Assembly: GCA_030427485.1 (NCBI GenBank)
Contig: JAUICG010000034.1
Span: 1 to 47,352, forward strand
Length of the DNA stretch: 47,352 nt
Source of the DNA: Gammaproteobacteria bacterium
Lineage (GTDB): Bacteria > Pseudomonadota > Gammaproteobacteria > Pseudomonadales > Halieaceae
Direction of reading: 5' to 3'
In this document: in pieces, positions 17,153 to 26,413 of the stretch
Numbering within the stretch: position 1 is the first letter of the stretch
How the letters are laid out: each line of letters begins with the position of its first letter
The notes under the pieces: model-generated
Database searches by the model: none
What the model was told of the DNA's origin: nothing
The model's input: only the letters and a program-made list of their open reading frames with translations
Position numbers and translations under genes: made by a program

Positions 17153-17471
17153 GGTTGCAGCTTCGCTTCGAATGACCGCAAACTATAACATGTGGATTGA
17201 TCATGTGGCCGCGGGAATAACGCTCCATCGGTCTTTCCGCAGCTAGTGTCGGTAAATGGACAGGCACAGGGAAACCGATCAGTAAAGCCTGAGTCAGTTG
17301 CATTTGGCACGGCCTGCCGCGATCGCGGCGGCAAAATAGGTTTTGACCTGAACTCGGAAGCACTATACCTTCTGCCCTGCCACGGTCATCGAATAACTTG
17401 CCGGAGTGCATACCCGGCAGCCAAAAGGCGTGATGTATCTGCGGTATATCCGGGCGATAAGGAGAAATGTG
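17153..17471. other. 319-bp divergent intergenic region with 14-bp palindrome and promoter-like elements
   Basis: No gene is apparent. GCCGCGATCGCGGC at 17316-17329 is a perfect 14-bp palindrome. It is followed 13 bp later by TTGACC (17343-17348) and, after 15 bases, TATACC (17364-17369), a plausible sigma70-type promoter for the downstream membrane protein. The arrangement suggests an operator next to a promoter, but the short spacer weakens the call. Confidence 0.35.
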
Positions 17472-17849
17472 ATGAAAACGGTGCTACGGGTACTGGTTGC
17501 TCTGCCCGCGATTCTGTTCGTCGTAATGGGTGTGCGCTGGGCCGTAGACCCTGCCGGCGCAGCCGCCTCGCTGCAAATGACGCTGATGGAAGGCGCGGGA
17601 CTCAGTTCCCAGATCGGTGACGTCGGCTCCTTCTTTCTCGCATTGGGTATCATGATGCTGCTCGGCCTGGTCACGGCCAGGGGCAGCTGGTTCCAGGCGG
17701 CAGCACTGCTGCTGGCTTTGGCAGCGGTATTCCGGGTATTGGCGTGGCTGGTACACGGTGCCGCCTTTACACCGGACAAGATTATCGTTGAGGTGGTGTT
17801 GACTGCGGTGCTGCTACTGGCATCGGCCAGATTGGCTGAAGGCCGCTAG
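17472..17849 (+). CDS. Small four-helix membrane protein (DUF4345-like)
   Basis: A 125-residue inner-membrane protein. The start at 17472 (MKTVLRVLVALPAILFV) is chosen for the AAGGAG ribosome-binding site 9-10 bases upstream. Four hydrophobic helices are visible at roughly 4-22, 50-68, 72-90 and 103-120. A GxRWAVDP(A/G)GAA segment after helix 1 resembles the DUF4345 group of small membrane proteins. The function is unknown. It is followed after 98 bp by the lipoprotein gene and may be transcribed with it from the promoter proposed at 17343-17369. Confidence 0.7.
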   Translation: MKTVLRVLVALPAILFVVMGVRWAVDPAGAAASLQMTLMEGAGLSSQIGDVGSFFLALGIMMLLGLVTARGSWFQAAALLLALAAVFRVLAWLVHGAAFTPDKIIVEVVLTAVLLLASARLAEGR

Positions 17850-17947
17850 CGCAGGCAAACTTCTTCTACTACTATTGAATCCTCCGTGCAGTGCCGCACG
17901 CTCACGCACCGAAGACTCCGCGCTCCATCCACAACGAGGACCACGCC

Positions 17948-18283
17948 ATGCAGAAATTACGTTCCCTGTTCGCAGCCGCCGCCATTCCCGTCCTGCTTGC
18001 AGCCTGTGCCTCCGGCCCGCCGTTTATCGACCAGATGCAACCCACTGCGGTTGATATGGCGGAACGTCGCGGCGCCTTTGAGATGAACTGTCCCTCGGTC
18101 AAGGGTGAGGTAATCTCCAGTGAAACAGTGCAACCGCTATCTATACGATGGGGCTATGAGCGCGCCGAATACACCGTGGGCGTCACAGGTTGCGGTAAAC
18201 GCAACAGCTACGTGGTGATCTGCCCCGACAATGGCGGAAAATCCTGCTTCGCCGGCGCGTCTCGCGTGGATTCGATGCAATAA
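17948..18283 (+). CDS. Small hypothetical lipoprotein
   Basis: A 111-residue protein with a lipoprotein signal: MQKLRSLFAAAAIPVLLAAC ends in the lipobox LAAC, predicting cleavage before the Cys and lipid anchoring in the envelope. The mature part contains four further Cys (in FEMNCPSVK, VTGCGKR, YVVICPDN and KSCFAGA), enough for two disulfides in the periplasm. I do not recognise the domain. It lies 19 bp upstream of purT on the same strand, probably as a shared transcript without functional link. Confidence 0.7.
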   Translation: MQKLRSLFAAAAIPVLLAACASGPPFIDQMQPTAVDMAERRGAFEMNCPSVKGEVISSETVQPLSIRWGYERAEYTVGVTGCGKRNSYVVICPDNGGKSCFAGASRVDSMQ

Positions 18284-18302
18284 CGCAGCGCTGGATGAAG
18301 CC

Positions 18303-19487
18303 ATGTCTGTAACCCTGGGAACCCCCCTCAGCCCCGGCGCCAGGAAAGTCCTGTTCTGCGGCGCCGGTGAACTCGGCAAGGAAGTCGCGATCGAGTTGCA
18401 GCGCCTGGGGGTCGAGGTGATTGCTGTCGACCGCTACGCCAATGCCCCCGCGATGCAGGTTGCCCACCGCTTCCATGTGATCGACATGCTCGACGGCACG
18501 GCGTTGCGGTCAGTGATCGAGGCGGAGAAGCCCGACCTGATCGTGCCGGAAATCGAGGCCATCGCCACAGCCACACTGGCTGACCTGGAAACGGAAGGGT
18601 TTACCGTTATCCCGACGGCAAAGGCCGCGCAGCTCACCATGAATCGGGAGGGGATTCGTCGCCTGGCCGCGGAAGAGCTGGGGCTGCAAACCAGCGCTTA
18701 TCATTTCGCGCAAACACGGGAAGAATACCTGGAGGCCGTGCGAGACATCGGCCTGCCCTGCGTGGTTAAACCGATAATGAGTTCCTCGGGCAAGGGGCAA
18801 ACGCTGTTGCGGGACGCTGGCGATATCGATAGGGCCTGGAACTACGCACAGGAGGGCGGCCGCGCCGGCAAGGGCAAGGTTATCGTCGAGGGTTTTGTAG
18901 ACTTCGACTTTGAAATCACATTGCTCACCGTGCGCCATCGCGATGGGACCTCGTTTTGCGCCCCTATCGGTCACCGGCAGGAAGCGGGCGACTACCGGGA
19001 ATCCTGGCAGCCGCAGGCGATGTCGGCGACAGCCTTGTCAACAGCACAGGCCATGGCCGAGAAAGTGACCACGGCACTGGGCGGGAGAGGCTTGTTCGGT
19101 GTGGAGTTCTTTGTCCGCGGAGATGATGTGATTTTCAGTGAAGTATCCCCACGGCCACACGATACCGGCCTGGTGACGCTGGTATCACAGGATCTCTCCG
19201 AATTCGCGCTGCACGCGCGCGCGATTCTGGGGTTACCCATCCCGGCTATCCGCCAGAACGGCCCCGCTGCCTCCAGCGTGATACTGGTTAACGGTAACTC
19301 CAGAAACGTCCAGTTTGGCAACCTGGAAACTGCCCTCGCTGGCGCCGACACCCATCTGCGCCTGTTCGGCAAGCCGGAGGTCGCCGGTTCGCGCCGCATG
19401 GGGGTCGCATTGGCGCTGGCGGACACTGTTGAGCTGGCGCGGGACAGGGCCAATGCCTGCGCTGCTGCGGTAGACATATCGCTGTAG
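18303..19487 (+). CDS. purT: Formate-dependent phosphoribosylglycinamide formyltransferase
   Basis: A 394-residue ATP-grasp enzyme, nearly identical in length to E. coli PurT (392). The start at 18303 (MSVTLGTPLSPGARK) matches the family start. The N-terminal VLFCGAGELGKEVAIELQRLGVEVIAVDRYA is the PurT/PurK nucleotide-binding opening. The ATP-grasp core includes LPCVVKPIMSSSGKGQ, and the catalytic Mg-binding part is GVEFFVRGDDVIFSEVSPRPHDTGLVT. It makes formyl-GAR from GAR, formate and ATP in purine synthesis. It is the second gene after the lipoprotein and converges on the transglutaminase operon. Confidence 0.96.
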   Translation: MSVTLGTPLSPGARKVLFCGAGELGKEVAIELQRLGVEVIAVDRYANAPAMQVAHRFHVIDMLDGTALRSVIEAEKPDLIVPEIEAIATATLADLETEGFTVIPTAKAAQLTMNREGIRRLAAEELGLQTSAYHFAQTREEYLEAVRDIGLPCVVKPIMSSSGKGQTLLRDAGDIDRAWNYAQEGGRAGKGKVIVEGFVDFDFEITLLTVRHRDGTSFCAPIGHRQEAGDYRESWQPQAMSATALSTAQAMAEKVTTALGGRGLFGVEFFVRGDDVIFSEVSPRPHDTGLVTLVSQDLSEFALHARAILGLPIPAIRQNGPAASSVILVNGNSRNVQFGNLETALAGADTHLRLFGKPEVAGSRRMGVALALADTVELARDRANACAAAVDISL

Positions 19488-19554
19488 CGCTGCCCTGTCG
19501 GCAGACTACGCCGGCCCGAGCCTGGTGAATTTCGCAGGGCAAAACCGTGCCCGG

Positions 19555-20406
19555 CTAGCAGCGACTCACCCACACGCCCACGTCCATCGTGGATTGCGCC
19601 GCTCCCATGAAGGTCCCTGATACCGGCGGCACGGCTTCCGGCAGGTGCGCAACCGCAACCGGAAAATGGTCCGCGCCCACGATGGCGCCAAGGGTGGGAT
19701 CGAAGCCGAGCCAGCCCGCTCCGGGCAGGTAGACCTCGGCCCAGGCATGCGTAGAGCCAATCTCGGCGGAATAAGGCACGTACAGGTAACCGCTGACGAA
19801 ACGGGCCGCCAGACCGAGACTTTTCGCCGCCTGCATGAACAGGAAGGCAAAATCACGGCACGACCCGGCTCCACTTTCGAGCGTCTGCAGTACGGTCTGG
19901 ACGCCAGGCTCCTCGCGGACCCTGTAGGTAAAGCCAGTGTTGATATGCCGCGCGATGCGCTGCAACAGCGCATATGTCTGGATAGATTCGGACTCCCGCC
20001 ACAAACCGCTCACCCAGCAACGCTCCTCGGTACCGGATCGCACCGGCTTCGGCATTCTGTACGGAGCCAGCAGCACAGCGTCGTCATTCGGGTAGTCGAA
20101 CGGGTAATTCAGCGCGTAATCCGACACGATGAAGTCCAGGGGATCGTCGTTGTATTGCTGAACGATGACCTCACTCTCTATCGCCAACTGCTGTATCCGC
20201 AGAGGCCCGAAACCGGCCACGGCCACAGAATTGCCCTCGACATCGCGGTGCCACTTGATCGTCGCGTCCGGTCGGGTACGCAGGTTGAATGACTGGATCC
20301 GCTGCGCGTGATCCTCGCGCGGGCGCAACAGCAATTCGTGCATCCCCAGTGTCACCGGCTCGGAAAAATTGTAATACGTGTGATGAACAATTCTATAGCA
20401 CTGCAT
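19555..20406 (-). CDS. Transglutaminase-like protein
   Basis: A 283-residue protein with the bacterial transglutaminase N-terminal beta domain (MQCYRIVHHTYYNFSEPV) followed by the papain-fold core. The triad is complete: Cys183 in GAGSCRDFAF, His220 in GSTHAWAEVYLP and Asp in LGFDPTLGA. Proteins of this family act as peptidases or amidases rather than cross-linkers. It is the last gene of a three-gene operon with alpha-E and circularly permuted ATP-grasp genes (30 bp after the alpha-E gene), a neighbourhood recognised in comparative studies as a likely peptide or amide synthesis and processing system. There is no signal peptide. Confidence 0.9.
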   Translation of the reverse strand: MQCYRIVHHTYYNFSEPVTLGMHELLLRPREDHAQRIQSFNLRTRPDATIKWHRDVEGNSVAVAGFGPLRIQQLAIESEVIVQQYNDDPLDFIVSDYALNYPFDYPNDDAVLLAPYRMPKPVRSGTEERCWVSGLWRESESIQTYALLQRIARHINTGFTYRVREEPGVQTVLQTLESGAGSCRDFAFLFMQAAKSLGLAARFVSGYLYVPYSAEIGSTHAWAEVYLPGAGWLGFDPTLGAIVGADHFPVAVAHLPEAVPPVSGTFMGAAQSTMDVGVWVSRC

Positions 20407-20436
20407 CGTTCACCCGCACTGATACGGCCATCTACA

Positions 20437-21369
20437 CTAGCTGCTCTCGTGGGCAAACCATCCCACTGCGATCGCATTGTGAACATCCACCAGTTGTAAC
20501 TGCAGTCTGTCGATGTAGGTGTGCAGGGCCTCGCCTTCCAGGGCGCTGAAATCGGTATCCCGGAGCTGTCGTCGCAGGCCGGCCGCCACAGCCAGCGTGC
20601 TCTTGTGCTCGGGCAGTAATTTCATGCTGCTCTCGATCTGCTGCAGCGAGTGTGCAACCGCGCGCGGGAAGACCGTACTTTGAAACAGGAATGCCAGTAC
20701 ACCCTCCCGGTCAACACTGCGTCGAACGTTCAATCGATACATCTGGTATGCGCTGAGCGACTGCAGGACGCTGATCCAGAGCACATTGCGGAAAGGTGAG
20801 GTCTCATCGACATTGCCCATCAAGCCTGCCGATGCGGCATCAATAATGCGTGTGCTCATGTCGGCGCGCTCCAGATTCCTGCCCAGCCGTATGAACTGGT
20901 AAGCGGCATCCTGGTTCATGGAACCGGCGAGCAGACCGGTGACCTGCTGACAGGACTGCACGATATTATTCAAAACAGCGTGCCGCATGCCCTGCGGCAG
21001 ATCCTTGTTGCTGCGTCGCGCCACGCTCAAATAGAGGCTGTTCACACGCTCCCAGGTCTCACTGGGCAATATCTCACGCGTGGTCCGCATGTTCTCCCTT
21101 GCACAGGTCAGCGAACTGATGATCGACGAGGGGTTCTCCTTCTCGCCAAAGACAAAGCTGATGATGTTTTTCTCTGTAGCTGCCCCCGGCAGCCTGGCGA
21201 AGGCCTCCTCGGCTCCGAGCACCTGCAGCAGTAGCATCCAACTCGGCTGCACTTCCCTGGGCAGGTCGAGTGCCGCATTGTGACGCACCAGGATCAACCG
21301 CGCCGTGTTCTCGGCGCGCTCCATAAAGCGGCCCAACCAGTAAACCCGCTCCGCGACTCTCGATAACAT
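20437..21369 (-). CDS. Alpha-E domain protein
   Basis: A 310-residue all-helical protein with the hallmark start MLSRVAERVYWLGRFMERAE and further repeats of Glu/Arg-rich helices (RLGRNLERADMSTRIIDAA). The alpha-E fold has no known activity but nearly always accompanies circularly permuted ATP-grasp and transglutaminase genes. Its ATG overlaps the stop of the ATP-grasp gene as TGATG, implying translational coupling and likely complex formation. It probably acts in the cytoplasm. Confidence 0.9.
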   Translation of the reverse strand: MLSRVAERVYWLGRFMERAENTARLILVRHNAALDLPREVQPSWMLLLQVLGAEEAFARLPGAATEKNIISFVFGEKENPSSIISSLTCARENMRTTREILPSETWERVNSLYLSVARRSNKDLPQGMRHAVLNNIVQSCQQVTGLLAGSMNQDAAYQFIRLGRNLERADMSTRIIDAASAGLMGNVDETSPFRNVLWISVLQSLSAYQMYRLNVRRSVDREGVLAFLFQSTVFPRAVAHSLQQIESSMKLLPEHKSTLAVAAGLRRQLRDTDFSALEGEALHTYIDRLQLQLVDVHNAIAVGWFAHESS

Positions 21370-22874
21370 CAGTTGGCCTCCGTATCGACAATCCAGGTGT
21401 CTTTACTGCCGCCGCCCTGGGACGAGTTAACCACCAGCGATCCCTTTCGCAGGGCCACCCGCGTCAGCCCTCCGGGCGTCACATAGTGCTTTTTGCCCTG
21501 CAGTATGAAAGGCCGCAGATCCAGGTGCCTTGGCTCGATATTGTTACCGCACAGGGTCGGGGCCGTGGAGAGTTTCAGGGCCGGTTGCGCCATATAGTTA
21601 CGAGGATTTTTCTTAATCATCTCGGCGAATGTGGCCAGTTCTTTCTTACTCGCTGCCGGGCCTATCAACATGCCATAGCCGCCGGATTCATTGGCGGGTT
21701 TCACCACCATGTTGGCCAGGTTCTTCAATACATGTTTGCACTGCACGGGATCTACGCACAGGAAGGAGGGCACATTGGGAATGATCGGGTCCTCGCCGAG
21801 ATAGTACTTGATGATGGCGGGCACATAGGTGTAGATCACCTTGTCATCCGCCACGCCAGCGCCGGGCGCGTTGGCGAGGCCGACATTGCCCTTGCGCCAG
21901 GCGCGAAACAGGCCCGGTGTTCCCAGCGCGGATTCGGGGCGAAACACTTCCGGATCCAGGTAATCGTCGTTGATGCGTCGGTATATCACATCCACGCGGG
22001 AGAGCCCCCGTATGGTCTTCATATAGACCTTGTCGTCGCTGCCGACGACCAGGTCGGCGCCCTCGACCAGCTCCGCGCCCATCCTCTGCGCAAGGTAGGC
22101 GTGTTCAAAGTAGGCTGAATTATAGATACCCGGTGTCATCACCACGATTTCGGGGTGTGCAATGCGCCGCGGTGAAAGCGAAGTCAGCATATCGAACAGC
22201 TGCGAAGGGTAATCGGCCACGGGGAGGATGGAGTTGCGCTCAAACAACTGGGGTAGTACGCGCTTGGATATGGCGCGGTTCTCGAGCATATAGGACACGC
22301 CCGAGGGTACTCGAAGATTGTCTTCCAGCACATACACGGTGCCGTCCGAGTCGCGCACCAGGTCGGACCCGCAGACATGGGACCACACACCGTGGCGCGG
22401 CCTGGCGCCGACACACTGCCGCAGAAATTCCGGCGAGCTGTCAATGATCTCCCGGGGCATCACCCGGTCTTTCAGAATTTTCTGTCTGTTGTATAAATCG
22501 TCGATAAACAGGTTGAGCGCAGTCAGCCGCTGGACCAGTCCGCGCTCCAGCACCTGCCACTCTTTGAGTGAGATGATCCGTGGAATTATATCCATGGGCC
22601 ATGATCGATCGATATTCTGGCCCTCGCTGTATACCGTGAAGGTAATACCCATTTCCTGTATCGCCAGGTCAGCCGCCTGCTGCCGGGAGATCAGGTGCTT
22701 GATGGTTTGTTTGCGCATGAAGGCGGCAAGACTGCGCGTGGCGGGACGCGCGCGCCCGGGCGCGCTGATGATCTCGTCGTAGAACTCCCCCGGATCGTAG
22801 TGGGTCCAGTCAATGGTCGCGCGCGGTCGCGCGCGCGTGTAGGGCTTGGGGGACCTGATCCTGGGTTGTGCCAT
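21369..22874 (-). CDS. Circularly permuted type-2 ATP-grasp ligase
   Basis: A 501-residue predicted peptide or amide ligase. Landmarks include HYDPGEFYDEII near residue 25, VYVLEDNLRVPSGVSYMLENR (ATP and Mg region), DVIYRRINDDYLDPEVFR, and KPANESGGYGMLIG, all characteristic of the permuted ATP-grasp family found with alpha-E and transglutaminase. It starts at 22874 after an AGGAGG about 11 bases upstream. It is the first gene of a coupled operon. The enzyme presumably ligates an amino acid or amine to a carboxylate at the expense of ATP; no substrate has been fixed for this family. A possible promoter (TTGCCA-18-TTATAG, minus strand) lies at about 22992-23021. Confidence 0.9.
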   Translation of the reverse strand: MAQPRIRSPKPYTRARPRATIDWTHYDPGEFYDEIISAPGRARPATRSLAAFMRKQTIKHLISRQQAADLAIQEMGITFTVYSEGQNIDRSWPMDIIPRIISLKEWQVLERGLVQRLTALNLFIDDLYNRQKILKDRVMPREIIDSSPEFLRQCVGARPRHGVWSHVCGSDLVRDSDGTVYVLEDNLRVPSGVSYMLENRAISKRVLPQLFERNSILPVADYPSQLFDMLTSLSPRRIAHPEIVVMTPGIYNSAYFEHAYLAQRMGAELVEGADLVVGSDDKVYMKTIRGLSRVDVIYRRINDDYLDPEVFRPESALGTPGLFRAWRKGNVGLANAPGAGVADDKVIYTYVPAIIKYYLGEDPIIPNVPSFLCVDPVQCKHVLKNLANMVVKPANESGGYGMLIGPAASKKELATFAEMIKKNPRNYMAQPALKLSTAPTLCGNNIEPRHLDLRPFILQGKKHYVTPGGLTRVALRKGSLVVNSSQGGGSKDTWIVDTEAN

Positions 22875-23063
22875 TACTGTGGTGTCCTCCTGCGCTTGGC
22901 CGATGCCTATACGCGTTATTCTCCGACCCGTCCCGGCGGGAAGAGATTACTGACAATGCATCCTATTGCAGAATGCCGGGTGCCTCCTATAAGCAAATTA
23001 GTAAACAACTTGGCAAAACAGATGTCATGCGCCATCCCGGGGCGCGTTCCGCATCGCCGCGGT

Positions 23064-24050
23064 TCAACGTTCCACCAGTTCCACTCGACGATTTTTTTCC
23101 TTGCCGGTCTCCTGGCCATTTGAAAAAACCGGCGACAGCGGGCCAACACCGTGCGGCTCCAACCTGTCTGCGGCGATATCAAACCGCGCCTGCAACTCGG
23201 CGACCACGGCGGCTGCCCGTTCCGCGGAGAGCTTGCTGTTATAGGCGAAAGTGCCCACCGAATCGGTATGGCCTACCACATAGAAGGTTCTGTCCGGGTT
23301 GTCCTTGAGGAACCCCGCTATCACCTCCAGCGCGGCGTCGGACTCGGGTTTAAGCGTCGCTTTGTCGAAATCGAACACGAGGCCGTCCAACACCACCCGA
23401 CCATATTCCTGCAGGTCTGCACCCATCGCCTCGGCGTCCACCACCACCAGGCCGGTTTCAGCGGCCTCGACCTCGATAATATCGATAAGGGTCCCTACAT
23501 AGTCTTCCGAATGTTGCTCGACACCAATGACCACGTAGACTGTGCCTGCCGCGCGCTCCTTGCGCGCGACAATGGCACCGGCACCGCCCGACGAGGACGT
23601 TCCGGAAAAAAATGTGCCCACTTCCCCGGGTTTACTGGCGGGATTGGCAATAAAGTAGACCTCCGACCAACTGCGACTGCCCACTTCGCCGCCCTTGCGG
23701 GAACCCGAGACGCCCTTGCCCAGGATCTCGAAATCCTGCTCCTGCAGGGCCCTGAGGTAGTTCAGGTAGAACTCGGCGAAGGTCCGATCAGTGCCCTTGT
23801 AGCGGTAGAACGTCCGCGTGACACGCCCTTCGGTGTCTATCCAGTCGTTGATGGTCCGGTACCCGGCTACCTCACCCACCGGTACGCGAAAAGGCATGTA
23901 ATTCTCGATATGCTGCCAGCGAATCTCCTGTCCGGGATAACGGGTTATCAGACCGTGTTCCTGCACCCCCTCTATATCTTCGGCGTGGACGAACCCGACC
24001 GGGGCGATACCCGAAAGCAACACAATTAACACCAGACTCATGCGCAGCAT
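23064..24050 (-). CDS. Exported DUF4892-like/OmpA-domain protein
   Basis: A 328-residue envelope protein. The start at 24050 (MLRMSLVLIVLLSG) has an AGGAGG ribosome-binding site; a Sec signal ends near GFVHA. Residues ~25-200 form a domain resembling DUF4892 (YPGQEIRWQHIENYMPFRVP, FYLNYLRALQEQDFEILG). The C-terminal ~110 residues are an OmpA-like peptidoglycan-binding domain (VLDGLVFDFDKATLKPES, VVGHTDSVGTFAYNSKLSAERA, ending NRRVELVER). It probably links the outer membrane or periplasm to peptidoglycan. It lies 189 bp upstream of the ATP-grasp gene on the same strand, and divergent from the M13 peptidase gene. Confidence 0.85.
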   Translation of the reverse strand: MLRMSLVLIVLLSGIAPVGFVHAEDIEGVQEHGLITRYPGQEIRWQHIENYMPFRVPVGEVAGYRTINDWIDTEGRVTRTFYRYKGTDRTFAEFYLNYLRALQEQDFEILGKGVSGSRKGGEVGSRSWSEVYFIANPASKPGEVGTFFSGTSSSGGAGAIVARKERAAGTVYVVIGVEQHSEDYVGTLIDIIEVEAAETGLVVVDAEAMGADLQEYGRVVLDGLVFDFDKATLKPESDAALEVIAGFLKDNPDRTFYVVGHTDSVGTFAYNSKLSAERAAAVVAELQARFDIAADRLEPHGVGPLSPVFSNGQETGKEKNRRVELVER

Positions 24051-24309
24051 GCTGACACCCTCCTGTTTCGCCCCATTCTTACCCATACGCGCTCGCTATT
24101 CAAACCCGGTGATCCTGCGCCCGTGTCGGGAGCACAGGTTCGCGCACGAACGTGCATACTTTTCACGGCATGGTGCTGCAGTCAGTTTCTACGCCAGTCG
24201 GCGAAAAAAATGGAAAATTGGGTTCGTTCCGGGGTCCGCACTGGCTACACTACCCATCGCAACGCAGCGCCTGTCTGATCAAACCACGCCTGTTTTTCAA
24301 GGAGCAACC

Positions 24310-26367
24310 ATGCAACCCCCGCGATACCGGATTTTGCCAACGACAACAGCATTTCTGCTGCTGTTCGCTTTCCTGGCAGACAGCGCGCAGTCGAAAGAGA
24401 GCGAAGCACCGAGGCTGGGGAACTGGGGTCTCGAAACCCGGTACATCTCCAAAACCGTGGCGCCCGGGGATGATTTTTTCACCTATGTCAACGAAGGCTG
24501 GATTGAGCAGGCAGAGTTCCCGGAGGGAATGCCCAGGATGGACTCGTTCACGGAGGTGTATCTGCGTAGCGAAAGCCAGATCCAGAGCATTATCGAGAGC
24601 CTTCTGGCCGACAATGCGCAACGCAACGAGGATGGCGAGCAACTGGCGAGGCTTTACCAGAGCTACATGGACGCCCCCCGCATAGAATCACTGGGCCTGA
24701 CACCGCTGCAGGCGGAACTGGATGCCATTCTGGAAACGGCGACAGCCTCGGAAGTTGCGCGCTGGATGGCCAGGCCGCTGCAAAACTCGGTGGTTGGCAT
24801 AGGCGTTGACCTGGACCAGAAAAACCCCGACCGCTACATCCTCTATCTGGGTCAGAGCGGGCTCGGCCTGCCCGGCAGGGAATTTTACCTCAACGATGAA
24901 CCACCCTTCCCTGCGCACCGCAAGGCCTATCTGGCGTACATCGAGGGCGTTCTCTCACGCGCCGGTATCGACCGACCAGGCGAACGCGCCGCTGATATCC
25001 TGCGTTTCGAAACAGCGCTTGCACACAGGCACTGGACCCCGGCCGAGCGACGGGATCGCCTGAAAAACTATCAGCCCATGACACGTAAACAGTTGCTGTC
25101 GTTTGCTCCTGGCTTCGACTGGCACGCTTTCCTGGAAGAGGCCGGCTTGGACGACCAGGACAGGTTCATAGTCACCTCAGACACGGCCATCAGGGAGACG
25201 GCGGCGCTGATGGAAAAAACATCACTGGATGTGCAGCGTTCTTACCTGGCCTTTCATTTCATCGACAACCAGGCAGCCTATTTGCCACAGGCATACCGGG
25301 ATGCCAATTTCGAGTTCTTCAAACACACCCTGTACGGCGTGGAGAAGCAGCGCCCCAGGAATCTCAGCGCCCTCGCCTATGTGAGCACCAACCTGGGGGA
25401 AGTTCTGGGTCGTCTTTATGTCGACCGCTATTTCCCCCCCCGCAACAAGGCACTCATGGAGGAGTATATTCATTTCATTCGCCAATCGTTCCGCCAGCGG
25501 ATCGAGCAATCGCCGTGGATGGACGAGGCCACCAGAAAAGAAGCCCTGGAGAAATTGAACGGCTTTATCGCCAAAATAGGCTACCCGGACCAATGGCAGG
25601 ATCTCAGCGTTATCGAGATAAAGGCCAATGACCTGATCGGCAACAATCGGCGTATCGAGGATTGGTACATCGCTGACTCCCTGGCAAAACTGGGCCAGCC
25701 CCGGCGGCAGTGGGAATGGGCGTTAAGCCCCCAGACCGTGAACGCCTACTACTCGCCATCACGGAACGAGATTGTGTTTCCCGCCGCCATCCTGCAACCG
25801 CCATTCTTTGATCCGCACGCGGACCCGGCGGTTAACTTCGGGGCTATCGGCGCGGTGATCGGTCATGAAATGGGGCACGGATTTGACGACCAGGGCAGCC
25901 GCTCTGACGGCAAGGGCGTACTGCGAGACTGGTGGACAGAGGGCTCCCGCCAGCATTTCGATGCCCAGACCCGGGCTCTGGTTGATCAGTACGACAGTTA
26001 CAAACCCCTCATGGATACGCCTATCAACGGGGAACTCACGCTGGGTGAGAATATCGGCGATCTGGGAGGTTTGGCCATTGCCTACACCGCCTACCGGAAC
26101 TTCCTCGCCGACAGGCATGACGGCGAAGCCGAAGTGATTGACGGACTGACTGGCGACCAGCGCTTCTTCCTGTCCTGGGCACAGGTCTGGCGCGGCATTC
26201 AGACCGAGGATTTCCTGCGCAACCAGTTGCTGACTGATCCACACAGCCCCGGCGCATACCGCGTGAACGGTATCGTGCGCAATCTTGACGCCTGGTACCG
26301 GGCTTTTGGCGTCACCCCCGATCACAAACTGTTCCTCGCGCCGGAGCGGCGAGTCAGCATCTGGTGA
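24310..26367 (+). CDS. pepO: M13-family (neprilysin/PepO-type) metallopeptidase
   Basis: A 685-residue zinc metallopeptidase. The start at 24310 follows AAGGAG 5-6 bases upstream; longer in-frame starts lack such a site. A signal peptide (FLLLFAFLADSAQS) directs it to the periplasm. The zinc site is VIGHEMGHGFDDQG (His519, Glu520, His523) with third ligand Glu580 in GENIGDLGG; NAYYSPSRNEIVFPAAILQPPFF is the family substrate-binding NAYY/A motif. It degrades oligopeptides. It is a monocistronic unit divergent from the OmpA-like gene across 259 bp that contain no gene I can see. Confidence 0.94.
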   Translation: MQPPRYRILPTTTAFLLLFAFLADSAQSKESEAPRLGNWGLETRYISKTVAPGDDFFTYVNEGWIEQAEFPEGMPRMDSFTEVYLRSESQIQSIIESLLADNAQRNEDGEQLARLYQSYMDAPRIESLGLTPLQAELDAILETATASEVARWMARPLQNSVVGIGVDLDQKNPDRYILYLGQSGLGLPGREFYLNDEPPFPAHRKAYLAYIEGVLSRAGIDRPGERAADILRFETALAHRHWTPAERRDRLKNYQPMTRKQLLSFAPGFDWHAFLEEAGLDDQDRFIVTSDTAIRETAALMEKTSLDVQRSYLAFHFIDNQAAYLPQAYRDANFEFFKHTLYGVEKQRPRNLSALAYVSTNLGEVLGRLYVDRYFPPRNKALMEEYIHFIRQSFRQRIEQSPWMDEATRKEALEKLNGFIAKIGYPDQWQDLSVIEIKANDLIGNNRRIEDWYIADSLAKLGQPRRQWEWALSPQTVNAYYSPSRNEIVFPAAILQPPFFDPHADPAVNFGAIGAVIGHEMGHGFDDQGSRSDGKGVLRDWWTEGSRQHFDAQTRALVDQYDSYKPLMDTPINGELTLGENIGDLGGLAIAYTAYRNFLADRHDGEAEVIDGLTGDQRFFLSWAQVWRGIQTEDFLRNQLLTDPHSPGAYRVNGIVRNLDAWYRAFGVTPDHKLFLAPERRVSIW

Positions 26368-26413
26368 CGCGCACCGCTGCCTTCACTCGGGCTTCGATAC
26401 CAACAGGGCAAAC

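Noticed and set aside
19492..19540. GCCCTG/CAGGGC inverted repeat between purT and the transglutaminase gene.
   Set aside because: A 6-bp stem with a 37-nt loop is too weak to call a terminator.
23151..24029. Plus-strand open frame of 292 codons opposite the OmpA-like gene.
   Set aside because: It mirrors the OmpA-domain coding region and has no domain or ribosome-binding support.
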